Below the pieces are notes generated by a model that made no database searches, was not told where the DNA came from, and saw nothing but the letters and a program-made list of their open reading frames with translations. DNA of 64,000 bases from Shimazuella kribbensis DSM 45090. GTDB lineage: Bacteria > Bacillota > Bacilli > Thermoactinomycetales > Thermoactinomycetaceae. Shown piece after piece: positions 8,584 through 19,768 of this stretch (positions are counted from its first letter, which is position 1; each line of letters opens with the position of its first letter). The stretch is from assembly GCF_000428065.1 (NCBI RefSeq), contig NZ_ATZF01000005.1, positions 1 through 64,000 of the forward strand, given 5' to 3'. The translations under genes were made by a program, and so were the position numbers.

Positions 8584-9054
8584 ATGAATAAAAATGCTGA
8601 TCTTTTGTTTACAAAAGAGATTACTCCGTTAATTATTCCGAAAGAAAAAGTAGTGGTATTGGAGCCCGATTGGTCCTTGGAGCGAGCTTTGATCGTGTTG
8701 ACTCGTAAAGGTACAACTTCAGTACCAGTTATTCATCCAGATGGTCGGGTAGAAGGAATTATAAGTAAAACCAATATTTTGGATTTCCTAATTAACCCAA
8801 ATAAAACTCAAGAATTGGATTTTTCGAAATTAAAAGAGTACCGTGTGCTGGATGCCATGGATCGGAATCACATGGGTATTATGGCCAACTCCATTTTTTC
8901 ATTTGCTTTTGAAGTATTGGTAAATCGATCGTATATACCAATAATTGATATACGTCATCAGTTTGTCGGGATCTTAACTAGAAAAGTAATGATGGAAAAA
9001 GTAATTGAGTACTTTCATGAGGAATATTTACAGACAGTAACAACAGAATTTTAA
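8584..9054 (+). CDS. cbpB: CBS-domain protein, CbpB/YkuL-like (cyclic-di-AMP binding)
   Basis: A 156-residue protein made of two CBS motifs: residues about 14-70 (SLERALIVLTRKGTTSVPVI, then GRVEGIISKTNIL) and 80-140 (IFSFAFEVLVNRSYIPII, then FVGILTRKVMM). It resembles Bacillus YkuL, whose relatives (CbpB/DarB) bind c-di-AMP and, when unliganded, stimulate the Rel (p)ppGpp synthetase. That role is by homology only. In Bacillus subtilis ykuL lies near ykuQ-ykuR (dapH-dapL); here the dap genes are 14 kb away. It is expressed from its own promoter at 8467. Confidence 0.75.
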   Translation: MNKNADLLFTKEITPLIIPKEKVVVLEPDWSLERALIVLTRKGTTSVPVIHPDGRVEGIISKTNILDFLINPNKTQELDFSKLKEYRVLDAMDRNHMGIMANSIFSFAFEVLVNRSYIPIIDIRHQFVGILTRKVMMEKVIEYFHEEYLQTVTTEF

Positions 9055-9110
9055 AGAAAACTTGCCGATTGGCAAGCTTAATGGAGCGCAGACAGAGGCT
9101 TAGTATCCTT

Positions 9111-9184
9111 TATGCACTTCAGACTAAGCCACAGGTCTCGCTATGTCGTTTTGCTTCAAGACTCACTTGGCAGACAAGATAAAC
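9111..9184 (+). repeat. Dispersed intergenic repeat, copy 1
   Basis: This sequence matches 36933-37015 on the same strand, from the shared TATGCAC start through CTCGCTATGTCG and TTTGCT to CAAGATAAAC, with scattered differences. A third, inverted copy lies at 29731-29870. It is non-coding and contains the recurring core TCTCGCTATGTCG. Confidence 0.7.
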
Positions 9185-9196
9185 TTAGCGGCAAAG

Positions 9197-9246
9197 AAAA
9201 AGCCAGTCATTATCCCTAAAACATAGGGATAATGACTGGCTTTTTT
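9197..9246. terminator. Long-stem terminator after the CBS gene
   Basis: The stem AAAAAGCCAGTCATTATCCCT / AGGGATAATGACTGGCTTTTT (about 20 base pairs) is followed by T residues. It could work in both directions. Confidence 0.85.
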
Positions 9247-9424
9247 AGAATTAAAAGAATTGCCTTTTTATAAATGAAAAGGAATAATTATACAGTATAG
9301 GAGTGCCGAATTGGTTAAATATAGTGAGAAGATTATTTCGTCAAATGAGTTCACAAAATAGGCTGTACCTATTTATTAGGAAGTAAAAGTAATGGAGAGG
9401 ATGAAGAAAGCCATTGATTACATA

Positions 9425-9916
9425 TTAGTGTCCTTTCGAACAACGCTTAAATGACTCGTTAAGTATTTGTAGGGAAAAACAGGTTTGGAAAAAATCAGTA
9501 AGTTCAGACCAGTAATCTGCATCTAATTCACGATTTAAAAGAAGAGATATTTCTTTCATTTTGGAAAACAATTGTTGTATAGTTCGGGAATTAATGGATG
9601 AAGTGCAACTTTCTTGATGTGATTGAATAACAAGTTTTTCTAGGTCATCAAATGTGTTTTCATAAATTATTACTTTGATAATCTCAGGTAGGTGTGGAGC
9701 AACCTTTACTTGAGATCTGCATTTTTCCCAAGTTCGAAGCAATCTGCGGTTATTTAAGCTATTCAAATAGTCATGCTCTGTGTATGCTTTATAATTACCA
9801 TTATCTTCATGTATTTGGTATTTATTCTTGTTTTGTGTGCGTAAATAGATTACGTTTTTAGATTGAATATAATGGTTAACTTTAGCATCAGCTGTATTTA
9901 AATTATACTTCTTCAT
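9425..9916 (-). CDS. Hypothetical protein (163 aa)
   Basis: A 163-residue basic protein (begins MKKYNLNTADAKVNHYIQSK) with several aromatic and charged residues, no signal peptide and no membrane helix. I recognise no domain. The N-terminal 60 residues, with alternating YQIHEDNGNYKAYTEHDYL, look like a small beta-rich domain, and the rest looks helical. AAAGG lies directly at the start codon, so the ribosome site is unusually close. It stands alone, divergent from the suf operon across a 427-base AT-rich gap. Confidence 0.55.
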   Translation of the reverse strand: MKKYNLNTADAKVNHYIQSKNVIYLRTQNKNKYQIHEDNGNYKAYTEHDYLNSLNNRRLLRTWEKCRSQVKVAPHLPEIIKVIIYENTFDDLEKLVIQSHQESCTSSINSRTIQQLFSKMKEISLLLNRELDADYWSELTDFFQTCFSLQILNESFKRCSKGH

Positions 9917-10208
9917 CCTTTCTGCCCCCAGTTGTTACAAAATTTCCCCCAATAAAAAGAATAATGAAGAGAGAATCTTTCAAAAGATACTTTCTATTGT
10001 ACACTATTCTCATAAAAAGTGGGCATAAAATAATGTGATCAATGCGTGAATATAAAGCTGGAATTTATTATAATTAGCGTGGTTTTTATATATGATATAT
10101 CTATCATCTTTTTTTAATTAAAAAGATAATCGCTATATTAAAATAGGAAATATTTTACTTTTATTAGTTAAATTTTTTTTTTTGAGTTCAATGGAAATCA
10201 ATATCACC
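9917..10208. other. AT-rich intergenic stretch upstream of suf
   Basis: About 290 bases of very AT-rich DNA with several A and T tracts (for example a run of T near 10172-10181). I see no gene, tRNA or riboswitch. The tracts may be bent DNA upstream of the suf promoter. Confidence 0.4.
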
Positions 10209-10237
10209 TTGATCTCTTGAAATGTCTAAGTTAGAAT
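10209..10237 (+). promoter_or_regulatory. Candidate sigma-A promoter of the suf operon
   Basis: TTGATC (10209-10214) and TAGAAT (10232-10237) are spaced by exactly 17 bases. They lie about 105 bases upstream of the sufC start, with no other plausible promoter nearer. Confidence 0.6.
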
Positions 10238-10241
10238 AAAA

Positions 10242-10263
10242 TGAGAATCACATGATAATCAAT
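10242..10263 (+). promoter_or_regulatory. Possible Fur-type iron box just downstream of the suf -10
   Basis: TGAGAATCACATGATAATCA contains GAGAAT and GATAATCA half-sites like those of Fur boxes (GATAATGATTATC consensus). Its position over the transcription start would fit repression by iron. The match is degenerate, so this is a suggestion only. Confidence 0.3.
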
Positions 10264-10343
10264 CTAATTTAGGCTTTACCAACTTATTGATAATACTACC
10301 TAGTTTCTATATACAGGTGGAAAGTCCGTGGAGGAATGTTACA

Positions 10344-11129
10344 ATGTCAACACCGAACCTCAATATTCGGGATTTACAAGTATCGATTGAAGATAAACAA
10401 ATCTTGAAAGGTGTAAATCTTTCAGTGAATGGCGGAGAAATCCATGCCATCATGGGACCTAATGGTACCGGAAAAAGTACATTGGCATCTGCTTTGATGG
10501 GACATCCAAAATATGAAGTTACTGCTGGTGATGTCTCCATTAATGGAGAAGATTTGCTAGAGATGGAAGTAGATGAACGAGCTCGTGCAGGGCTTTTCTT
10601 GGCGATGCAGTATCCAAGTGAAGTAAGTGGAGTTACCAACTCTGATTTTTTACGTAGTGCGATTAATGCCAAACGTGGAGAAGGTAATGAGATTTCTTTG
10701 ATGAAATTTATTCGTCAAATGGATAAACAAATGAATGTGCTTGATATGGATGAATCTTTTGCTACCCGTTACCTTAATGAAGGTTTTTCTGGAGGAGAAA
10801 AGAAGCGCAATGAAATTTTGCAAATGATGATGTTAAAACCTCAATTTGCTATTCTAGATGAGATCGATTCTGGTCTTGATATTGATGCGCTTAAAATTGT
10901 TGCAGCAGGTGTAAACGAAATGAGAAGCCCTGAAATGGGCGTTATTATCATCACTCACTATCAACGTTTGTTGAATTATATAAAACCTGACTTTGTTCAT
11001 GTATTTATGCAAGGTCGTATTGTGAAATCAGGTGGACCAGAGTTAGCTGAGCGTTTGGAGCAAGAGGGATATGACTGGGTAAAAGAAGAGTTAGGTATTG
11101 TAGACGAGACTGTTGGACATAAGGTGTAA
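10344..11129 (+). CDS. sufC: Fe-S cluster assembly ATPase SufC
   Basis: The cytosolic ABC-type ATPase of the SufBCD scaffold complex that builds iron-sulfur clusters, 261 residues. Visible are Walker A (GPNGTGKST near residue 38), the SufC-type signature SGGEKKRNE, Walker B plus the family hallmark AILDEIDSGLDIDALK, and the H-loop His in ITHYQRLL. The start is ATG 10344, with GGAGG nine bases upstream; the open frame extends 57 bases further up without a ribosome site. It is the first gene of sufCDSUB, and sufD follows after 15 bases. Confidence 0.97.
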   Translation: MSTPNLNIRDLQVSIEDKQILKGVNLSVNGGEIHAIMGPNGTGKSTLASALMGHPKYEVTAGDVSINGEDLLEMEVDERARAGLFLAMQYPSEVSGVTNSDFLRSAINAKRGEGNEISLMKFIRQMDKQMNVLDMDESFATRYLNEGFSGGEKKRNEILQMMMLKPQFAILDEIDSGLDIDALKIVAAGVNEMRSPEMGVIIITHYQRLLNYIKPDFVHVFMQGRIVKSGGPELAERLEQEGYDWVKEELGIVDETVGHKV

Positions 11130-11144
11130 AGGAAGATGCCAACA

Positions 11145-14045
<2,901 letters not shown>

Positions 14046-14063
14046 AGAAGGAGGCTTCATTTC

Positions 14064-15485
14064 ATGACTACGATACCAGAACTATCGGAGTATAAATATG
14101 GATTTCGTGATAAAGACGTTTCTGTGTTTCGTGCTAAACGAGGTCTTACACGTGAAATCGTAGAAGAAATCTCCAAGATGAAAGGTGAGCCAGAATGGAT
14201 GCTGGAGTTTCGCCTGAAGTCTTTGGAGCAGTTTTATAAAATGCCTATGCCAAGTAACTTGAATAGCAAATGGTTTTCTTTGTTACCTGGTAAATTGGAT
14301 GAGCTGAATTTTGATGATATCACTTACTATGTAAAACCTTCCGAACGTCAAGGGAAGACTTGGGAAGAAGTACCTGATGAAATCAAACAAACATTTGATA
14401 AATTAGGAATTCCAGAAGCGGAGCAAAAGTTTCTTGCTGGTGTATCTGCTCAATATGAATCCGAAGTAGTGTATCACAACATGCAGAAAGAACTCGAAGA
14501 CCAAGGAGTTATTTTCTGCGATACGGATACAGCTGTACGTGAGTATCCTGAGCTGTTAAAAGAATACTTTGGTACGATAATTCCACCTGCTGACAACAAG
14601 TTTGCAGCACTTAACAGTGCAGTATGGAGTGGTGGCAGCTTCATTTATGTGCCAAAAGGTGTAAAGTGTGAAGTGCCATTGCAAGCATATTTCCGGATTA
14701 ATTCCGAAAACATGGGTCAATTTGAGCGTACATTGATCATTGCTGACGAAGGAAGCTTTGTACACTATGTAGAGGGTTGTACTGCTCCAGTATACAGCAC
14801 AAACTCCTTACACAGTGCGGTAGTGGAAATCATCGTAAAAGACAATGCTCGCTGCCGTTACACCACCATCCAAAACTGGGCACCAAACATTTATAACTTG
14901 GTTACCAAACGTGCAGTTGCAGAACGTGGAGCACATATGGAATGGGTAGATGGAAACATCGGAAGTAAACTTACGATGAAATATCCAGCTGTTGTGATGA
15001 AAGGCGAAGGCGCAAAAGCAGATATCCTTTCCATCGCAGTAGCAGGGAAAGATCAACACCAAGATGCAGGAGCGAAAGTAACTGCCTTAGCACCAAACTG
15101 TACTTCTACCATCATTTCCAAATCGATCAGTAAACAAGGCGGAAAAGTAACATACCGTGGACTTTCAAGCTTTGGCCGTAACTCAGAAGGCTCCAAAGCA
15201 AACATCAAATGTGACACCTTGATCTTGGATAACGAATCCACATCGGATACCATTCCTTACAATGAGATCAAAAACGATAATATCATCTTGGAGCACGAAG
15301 CTACTGTTTCCAAAGTGAGTGAAGATCAACTCTTCTACTTGATGAGTCGTGGTCTTACAGAAAACGAAGCAACCCAGATGATTATCATGGGCTTTATTGA
15401 ACCATTTACAAAAGAATTACCAATGGAATATGCAGTTGAAATGAACCGCTTGATCAAGTTCGAAATGGAAGGTTCCATTGGTTAA
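14064..15485 (+). CDS. sufB: Fe-S cluster assembly protein SufB
   Basis: A 473-residue SufB, the cluster-carrying subunit of SufBC2D. Typical segments are [20 protein letters not shown], the [10 protein letters not shown] motif and the C-terminal half with [20 protein letters not shown]. Length matches the family (about 465-480). GAAGGAGG precedes the ATG. It ends the operon; its last part and 3' untranslated region recur in degenerate form within the next 1.7 kb (16303-16350 and 16803-17016), framing foreign GC-rich ORFs. Confidence 0.97.
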   Translation: MTTIPELSEYKYGFRDKDVSVFRAKRGLTREIVEEISKMKGEPEWMLEFRLKSLEQFYKMPMPSNLNSKWFSLLPGKLDELNFDDITYYVKPSERQGKTWEEVPDEIKQTFDKLGIPEAEQKFLAGVSAQYESEVVYHNMQKELEDQGVIFCDTDTAVREYPELLKEYFGTIIPPADNKFAALNSAVWSGGSFIYVPKGVKCEVPLQAYFRINSENMGQFERTLIIADEGSFVHYVEGCTAPVYSTNSLHSAVVEIIVKDNARCRYTTIQNWAPNIYNLVTKRAVAERGAHMEWVDGNIGSKLTMKYPAVVMKGEGAKADILSIAVAGKDQHQDAGAKVTALAPNCTSTIISKSISKQGGKVTYRGLSSFGRNSEGSKANIKCDTLILDNESTSDTIPYNEIKNDNIILEHEATVSKVSEDQLFYLMSRGLTENEATQMIIMGFIEPFTKELPMEYAVEMNRLIKFEMEGSIG

Positions 15486-15493
15486 TGTTAAAG

Positions 15494-15524
15494 ATCCCTT
15501 TGCTTAGGCAGAGGGATTTTTTTA
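15494..15524 (+). terminator. suf operon terminator
   Basis: ATCCCTTTGC / GCAGAGGGAT hairpin with a short loop, then seven T. A degenerate copy of this sequence (TTGTTTAGGCAAAGGATTA) occurs after the sufB relic near 17000. Confidence 0.85.
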
Positions 15525-15642
15525 TGAAAATATATTTAGTGATTGATAAATGAGCTAGGGATAAAGTATTTATTTATTTATTTAGACATCTTTATTATAA
15601 TCGTAGTAGACAATGTAAGCGTCACGGCGAGACGGAGCAATC

Positions 15643-16170
15643 ATGCCCAAGATGCGCGAAACCCACTCCCTCCTCACCATGGTCGAAGCGAGGGAGCTGG
15701 TTGGTCAGAACAAGGGACAGAGCTGGTACGCCCACGAGCTCAGCTACGCACCGTGCAAGGAACTCCAGGCGGTGATCGACGCACTCGCCGCTCAGGACGC
15801 TCCCGCCATCGACGACTGGTGGTGGAGCTACTGCGTGGATGAGCTGGTAGGGAACCTGCAGCGTATCAGGGACTACACCCTGAAGACGAGCAGCAAGGTT
15901 CCGACGATCAGGAAGCTGTACAAGCTGGGCACCGAGGACCGCACCGAGGACCCGATCTACAACCGTCTGCTGCTGTCCTTCGAAGAGGACAAGCAGGCGG
16001 AAGTGCACAAGTTCGTGTCTGTGTTCGGCGGCCCTGGTGACTTGAGTCTCGACCTGTGGTACGCGTGCCTCGACCTGATGAACTACCTGTCCATCGAGGG
16101 TCTGGAGAACACACGAGTGTTCTCGGCACTCGGGAATCTGTTCCCGGAAGAGAGGGGACAGGCGGCGTGA
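15643..16170 (+). CDS. GC-rich orphan protein, cassette 1 (175 aa), function unknown
   Basis: A 175-residue soluble protein with a tryptophan-rich centre (DDWWWSYCVDEL near residues 65-76), probably helical, and no signal or membrane segment. I recognise no family. The 60 bases 15721-15780 have 38 G/C, while 15541-15600 just upstream have 12, so the composition shift is abrupt. Codons are actinobacterial or actinophage-like (GAC, CTC, AAG, GTG). GGAG lies five bases before the ATG. Directly after its stop comes the GTGACGCA hairpin element shared with the next two cassettes. Probably a real transferred gene; function cannot be inferred. Confidence 0.6.
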   Translation: MPKMRETHSLLTMVEARELVGQNKGQSWYAHELSYAPCKELQAVIDALAAQDAPAIDDWWWSYCVDELVGNLQRIRDYTLKTSSKVPTIRKLYKLGTEDRTEDPIYNRLLLSFEEDKQAEVHKFVSVFGGPGDLSLDLWYACLDLMNYLSIEGLENTRVFSALGNLFPEERGQAA

Positions 16171-16226
16171 CGCATCCCCGTGGGTGAGTGGATCTTCGGA
16201 TCCGCCCACTTCACGGGGCGCGATTA
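16166..16226 (+). repeat. Shared cassette 3' hairpin element, copy 1
   Basis: This begins at the stop codon of the cassette 1 ORF with GTGACGCATC and holds a stem CCCCGTG / CACGGGG (16176-16218) with an inner GTGGATC-TTCG-GATC hairpin. The primary sequence GTGACGCA..CGTGGGGTGAGTGRATC recurs at about 16665 and 17362. It lies in the GC-rich part of the cassette. Confidence 0.8.
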
Positions 16227-16256
16227 TAAATGATTTTGTTGATATAAAAGAAAAAT

Positions 16257-16290
16257 AGAAAACCATGCATTTTTAATGTGTGGTTTTTGT
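16257..16290 (+). terminator. Cassette 1 low-GC terminator
   Basis: AAAACCATGCAT and ATGTGTGGTTTTT form an imperfect hairpin ending in T residues. It is related in sequence to those at 16753 and 17457 (all AACCA..TGGTT around CAC/GTG). Confidence 0.65.
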
Positions 16291-16302
16291 TTGTATAAAG
16301 TA

Positions 16303-16350
16303 ACAGTTTTCAAAGTGAATGGAGCAGTGAAGATTAACGCTTCTAATTTA
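16303..16350 (+). pseudogene. Short relic of the sufB 3' region
   Basis: ACAGTTTTCAAAGTGA, a 12-base insertion, then TGAAGATTAACGCTTCTAATT, align with sufB bases around 15303-15340 (TTTCCAAAGTGAGTGAAGATCAACTCTTCTA). It is too short and diverged to code. It sits between cassettes 1 and 2. Confidence 0.6.
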
Positions 16351-16383
16351 CAGAAAGGTTCTTATTCTATATTCCTTTGAATA

Positions 16384-16635
16384 ATGGAAATCAACGGTCA
16401 CAAGATGGGTGAGGCGGAGCTGTTGTCCGTGCTTGATGAGCGCATCCCGAACAGAGGGAAGCACCGTGCGGTGATCAGTTTCCTCACCAAGTTCTGGAAG
16501 CTGAGGTTCAACGCGTGGTGGCGAATCACGGATGTCCGTACCAACACGGAGGTCCTCGGCAACATGCACGACCTGAGCGAAATCGTGCCGTGTGAACTCT
16601 TCCCCTCACTCGAGGTTGTCCTCGGTAAGAGGTGA
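16384..16635 (+). CDS. GC-rich orphan small protein, cassette 2 (83 aa)
   Basis: An 83-residue basic protein (begins MEINGHKMGEAELLSVLDER, with a WKLRFNAWWRITDV stretch near residues 38-51). No family recognised. GC-rich composition starts essentially at the ATG; the bases before it are AT-rich, and no good ribosome site is seen within 12 bases (AGAAAGG is about 25 upstream). Expression from this start is therefore doubtful unless leaderless or coupled. After the stop come a small CACCA/TGGTG hairpin and then the shared GTGACGCA element. Confidence 0.45.
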   Translation: MEINGHKMGEAELLSVLDERIPNRGKHRAVISFLTKFWKLRFNAWWRITDVRTNTEVLGNMHDLSEIVPCELFPSLEVVLGKR

Positions 16636-16659
16636 ACACCATCGTCTAAGGTGGTGCAG

Positions 16660-16720
16660 GAGGCGTGACGCAATCCCGTGGGGTGAGTGGATCGATCCGC
16701 ACACTTCATGGGACGCGATA
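16660..16720 (+). repeat. Shared cassette 3' hairpin element, copy 2
   Basis: GGCGTGACGCAATCCCGTGGGGTGAGTGGATC is nearly the same as copy 1 (GGCGTGACGCATCCCCGTGGG...; each quoted here only as its aligned core GTGACGCA). The stem TCCCGTG (16674-16680) pairs with CATGGGA (16707-16713). Here it begins about 25 bases beyond the ORF stop, unlike copy 1. Confidence 0.8.
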
Positions 16721-16752
16721 ATCAATGTTGTGTTTCTATAGAGCAAGAAGAG

Positions 16753-16788
16753 AAAGCCACACATTTTATATGTGTGGTTGTTTTTTTG
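16753..16788 (+). terminator. Cassette 2 low-GC terminator
   Basis: AAGCCACACATT and ATATGTGTGGTTG form a hairpin followed by seven T. It is homologous in position and sequence to the terminator at 16257. Confidence 0.75.
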
Positions 16789-16802
16789 TACAAGGGTACC
16801 CT

Positions 16803-17016
16803 TTTCAAAGTAAGTGAAGATCACCTTTTTAATTGATGAGTCGTAGACTTACAGATAACAAAGCACCCCACATGATTAATATGGGCTTTATTGAACCATC
16901 TACAAAAGAATTGCCAAAGAAATATACGATGGAAATGAACCGTTTTATCAAGTTTGAGATGGAAGATTCGATGGTTCATATTTGTTGAATTTCCTTGTTT
17001 AGGCAAAGGATTATAT
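16803..17016 (+). pseudogene. Degenerate copy of the sufB 3' end and its 3' untranslated region
   Basis: From TTTCAAAGTAAGTGAAGATC to the end, the stretch follows sufB bases from about 15307 through its terminator: TTGATGAGTCGT, ACAAAAGAATTGCCAA, ATGAACCG and ATCAAGTTTGAGATGGAAG are all recognisable. The reading frame is broken near the start (AATTGATGAG in place of the SufB YLMSR codons, then stops). Beyond 17016 the spacer also parallels the sequence between sufB and cassette 1 up to the GTCACG before the ORF starts. This is a partial tandem duplication of the sufB tail. Confidence 0.85.
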
Positions 17017-17119
17017 TCATTGAGATGATGGAGTAAATGTTGTTAGGAGTTGTTTATTTATAAGGAATATTCCATGATAATCAAAGTAGGATATTCAACG
17101 TGTCACGTTAGGAGCAGTT

Positions 17120-17323
17120 ATGTCGAATCCCGTCGGGGAATTCATTCTCAAGCTTCCGGTTCCTCTGTCTCCCAACCTTGGTGAGTATTGTGATGCATGT
17201 CCTCTGCTGCCCAGGGCTGATGTTTTCAAGATCCTGAATGAGGAAACCAACGCCAGCACGCATCTGACTGAGTACATCGAGGCTCTGGATGAGGACACCA
17301 GGGCCCGCATGCGGCTGGCCTGA
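17120..17323 (+). CDS. GC-rich orphan small protein, cassette 3 (67 aa)
   Basis: A 67-residue acidic protein (begins MSNPVGEFILKLPVPLSPNL) with a CDAC pair near residues 24-27 that could bind metal or form a disulfide. No family recognised. The start has TTAGGAGCAGTT upstream, a good site, and shares GTCACG plus GGAGCA with the leader of cassette 1. Codon use is GC-rich and actinobacterial-like, although less extreme than cassette 1. It is followed by a third, more diverged hairpin element. Confidence 0.5.
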   Translation: MSNPVGEFILKLPVPLSPNLGEYCDACPLLPRADVFKILNEETNASTHLTEYIEALDEDTRARMRLA

Positions 17324-17361
17324 GTACATTAAGGCCTGCATGCGGAATACGTTACGGTCAG

Positions 17362-17415
17362 AGTGACGCATTCTCGTGTGGTGAGTGAATCGCTGGATCT
17401 ACACACCACACAGGG
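17362..17415 (+). repeat. Shared cassette 3' hairpin element, copy 3
   Basis: GTGACGCATTCTCGTGTGG followed by TGAGTGAATC aligns with copies 1 and 2. The stem GTGTGGTG (17376-17383) pairs exactly with CACCACAC (17404-17411). The stem is kept although its bases differ from the other copies, which suggests the structure matters. Confidence 0.75.
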
Positions 17416-17456
17416 CACAACTATTATTGATTTAGTTAAAATAGAGAAAGTAAGGA

Positions 17457-17496
17457 AAACCACCACCCATTTCTTATGAGTGGTGGTTGCTTATTT
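17457..17496. terminator. Cassette 3 terminator, shared with the convergent esterase gene
   Basis: AAACCACCACCCAT / ATGAGTGGTGGTT hairpin followed by GCTTATTTTTT. It has the same framing position as the terminators of cassettes 1 and 2. Confidence 0.75.
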
Positions 17497-18939
17497 TTTA
17501 GGAATGGATACATTAGAGAAATATGGTACCGTTCTACCTATTGAAGCCTTGTCTACATACTGAGGAATATTTACCTGATCAATATACAAGATACCATCAT
17601 ATTGTTGTTTGAAAACGACTTGTTCTTCCCAAGCCCCCCAATCTAGAATCGCTCGCTTGGAAAACATCCAAGAAGTTCCTTCGTGTTTTTTTGCTTGGGA
17701 TAGATCAACAAAAAAGTTTGGATATCCCGTTTTACTAAGGATTGATTCCATCCTTCCTGTAGGATGTGGAAATCGAACTGCGATTGGTTTGCGATCGTTT
17801 AATGCAGATATCCCACGGTTCATATAAAGTCCCAATATATAAGATTGTTTTTTGATTTTAGGTAGTAACAGTTCGCCTAAGTTAATGACGGAACTTCGAT
17901 TGGGGTTTTCTGTTTTGGTGTTGGCTTTACGTATATGAAGATTATGGGCCCACACGATAATTTTCTGCTTAGGATATAGTTTTTCGGTAATCCAAACCAT
18001 ATGTTTTGCCATGGCTTGATCGCGGGCAATATTGTATTGATCATATGCTTCATTAGATAATGATTTATTTCCCTCTTGAAAGTAGTAATTATAGGTTACA
18101 TAGTGAGGGATTACATTTGTAATAGAATGAATACGATCTTGTAAAACATATTGTGTTACTTTCATTAACTGGTTGGAATCAGGATGAATCTTAGCTAACT
18201 CTTTTTCGTTTTCTTTTGTAAACTGATAGAGCTTTTGATAGGCATAAATCATCTGTTTCTGTTCTTGCTGAAAACTCTTTATATCAGAATGATAAAGAGA
18301 CGCAGTAAATTTGTCTTCTGTTCGTTTTGCTAGATTTCCCATCTGCGGATTAATATTTTGGAACCATTCTTTTAAAAATATGCCATAAGAGCCTACTGGC
18401 TGCATATCTATTCCAGCTGTTTGGAGAGGGTTGTTGGTTGTTTTGCTTTTTTTGATGTACTCAAAAAGAGGCAATATTTCTTTGGTTTGCCAAATCTCAA
18501 ATAGACTATTTTTCATAGATTCTGTGGGTGATTGTTTGTAAATTTGTGTATTTAAAGCAAATAATTCACCCAGACCGGATTCAAAAGCAAGTACTTGATA
18601 TCCTAACTTTTCATGCAAATATTTTACAAGTCGTACTTTTGAAGAATTAAATTGTGCAGCACCATGAGAACTTTCTCCTAAAAAAATAATTCGTTTGTTT
18701 TTTAGGAGAGGATCGAAAAAGCGTAGATCCCGATAAACATCTCCTACTGCTGGTCGAATACTTTCTATCGGCTGAGCATTTTCTTTTAGCCACTGATGCC
18801 ATTTTGGATTTTCTGTGCTCTCTGCTTGAGCATGCGAAATAGCAAGAAAGGGAGAAATAGCTACACAGATAATCATCATCCATAAACACCTTTTGGATAA
18901 TGGAATGGTGTTGAGAAGTTTTCTTTTTGACTGAATCAA
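17491..18939 (-). CDS. Secreted erythromycin-esterase family protein
   Basis: A 482-residue protein with an N-terminal signal (hydrophobic WMMIICVAISPFLAIS near residues 20-35, likely cleavage after SHAQA). The erythromycin esterase/Tiki-like fold is shown by IIFLGESSHGAAQFNSSK, VLAFESGLGE, TAGIDMQPVG and the late KIIVWAHNLHIRKA, with the Glu and His residues that form the active centre. Family members hydrolyse macrolide lactones or act as other metal-dependent hydrolases; an export signal is unusual for a resistance enzyme, so another extracellular substrate is likely. The start is TTG 18939, seven bases after GGAGG. It is a single gene, convergent with the cassette array. Confidence 0.8.
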   Translation of the reverse strand: MIQSKRKLLNTIPLSKRCLWMMIICVAISPFLAISHAQAESTENPKWHQWLKENAQPIESIRPAVGDVYRDLRFFDPLLKNKRIIFLGESSHGAAQFNSSKVRLVKYLHEKLGYQVLAFESGLGELFALNTQIYKQSPTESMKNSLFEIWQTKEILPLFEYIKKSKTTNNPLQTAGIDMQPVGSYGIFLKEWFQNINPQMGNLAKRTEDKFTASLYHSDIKSFQQEQKQMIYAYQKLYQFTKENEKELAKIHPDSNQLMKVTQYVLQDRIHSITNVIPHYVTYNYYFQEGNKSLSNEAYDQYNIARDQAMAKHMVWITEKLYPKQKIIVWAHNLHIRKANTKTENPNRSSVINLGELLLPKIKKQSYILGLYMNRGISALNDRKPIAVRFPHPTGRMESILSKTGYPNFFVDLSQAKKHEGTSWMFSKRAILDWGAWEEQVVFKQQYDGILYIDQVNIPQYVDKASIGRTVPYFSNVSIPKK

Positions 18940-19204
18940 TATATCTCCTCCAATAATTGTCAGTAGATTTATATTTTTGTAATATGAGGAGTTTCATAAT
19001 AATCATATAGTTACAGTATATTATTTTGTGAGTAAATAACTATTATCTGATTGATTATTAAATTTATTGTAAAATATGTTATCTTTATCGGTGATGATCT
19101 TGATAGGGTGAAGGATATGGATGTAAACAATCGCTTTTCGCACTCATTGGTGATTTATTACAGGATGAATGTTCCAAGGTAAATCGAATAAAGAGGAGAA
19201 AAAG

Positions 19205-19714
19205 ATGTCTACAAAAAAAGTTCGAGGTTTAAAGCGAAAAACAAAGGAAATGATTTTACGTTTAGAAGAGAGTACCATGGTATTTCCAACAGATTTTTAT
19301 AATGGATACTGTCATTTTCGTTTACCTGTTGCTCAAGGATTTATTGATAGCTGTAAGACTCCTATCGGTATAAAACGACTCTGCATCCAAACTCTTATTG
19401 ATAGAGCCCATCATTTGATGAACATAAAGCCTCATAATGAAGAAGAATATCGAGTTGTAGTTTCGGTTGATTTATCTGGTTTATGGTATTCCCAGATTAT
19501 TATATTTAAAGGAGAATCTTATTTTAATGGATTCTTTGATCGGAATAATCATTATCAAAAATGGATACCTCTTTCAAAAGAAAGGGACATAGAAAAGGAA
19601 TGGAGATTATCTGTTTCGAATGATATGGACAAGAAAGGTTATAAAGAAGAAATAAAAGATGAAGATGGATCGGAGTATAACGGAGAAATTTGGTTCATAG
19701 GAGAATTGGTGTAA
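19205..19714 (+). CDS. DUF3916 family protein
   Basis: A 169-residue protein matching the DUF3916 pattern: a basic N-terminus (KKVRGLKRKTKEMILRLEE), FPTDFYNGYCHFRLPVAQGFI, then IKRLCIQTLIDRAHHL, and a C-terminal EYNGEIWFIGEL. No function is established for the family. The ATG at 19205 has GAGGAG six bases upstream; an upstream in-frame ATG at 19169 lacks one. It is a monocistronic gene that ends at a terminator shared with the convergent SH3-like protein gene. Confidence 0.75.
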   Translation: MSTKKVRGLKRKTKEMILRLEESTMVFPTDFYNGYCHFRLPVAQGFIDSCKTPIGIKRLCIQTLIDRAHHLMNIKPHNEEEYRVVVSVDLSGLWYSQIIIFKGESYFNGFFDRNNHYQKWIPLSKERDIEKEWRLSVSNDMDKKGYKEEIKDEDGSEYNGEIWFIGELV

Positions 19715-19768
19715 AAAAGGATTGTAATTATTGCAAACAGAAGAAGTCTTACGGCATATTGAGATATA

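Noticed and set aside
15622-16266. Long reverse-strand open frame of 214 codons opposite the cassette 1 ORF
   Set aside because: It is a shadow of GC-rich coding; the plus-strand frame has the ribosome site and better codon pattern, and the reverse frame has none.
16803-17016. A second functional sufB gene
   Set aside because: Only about 210 bases of the 3' end are present, with broken frame and stops.
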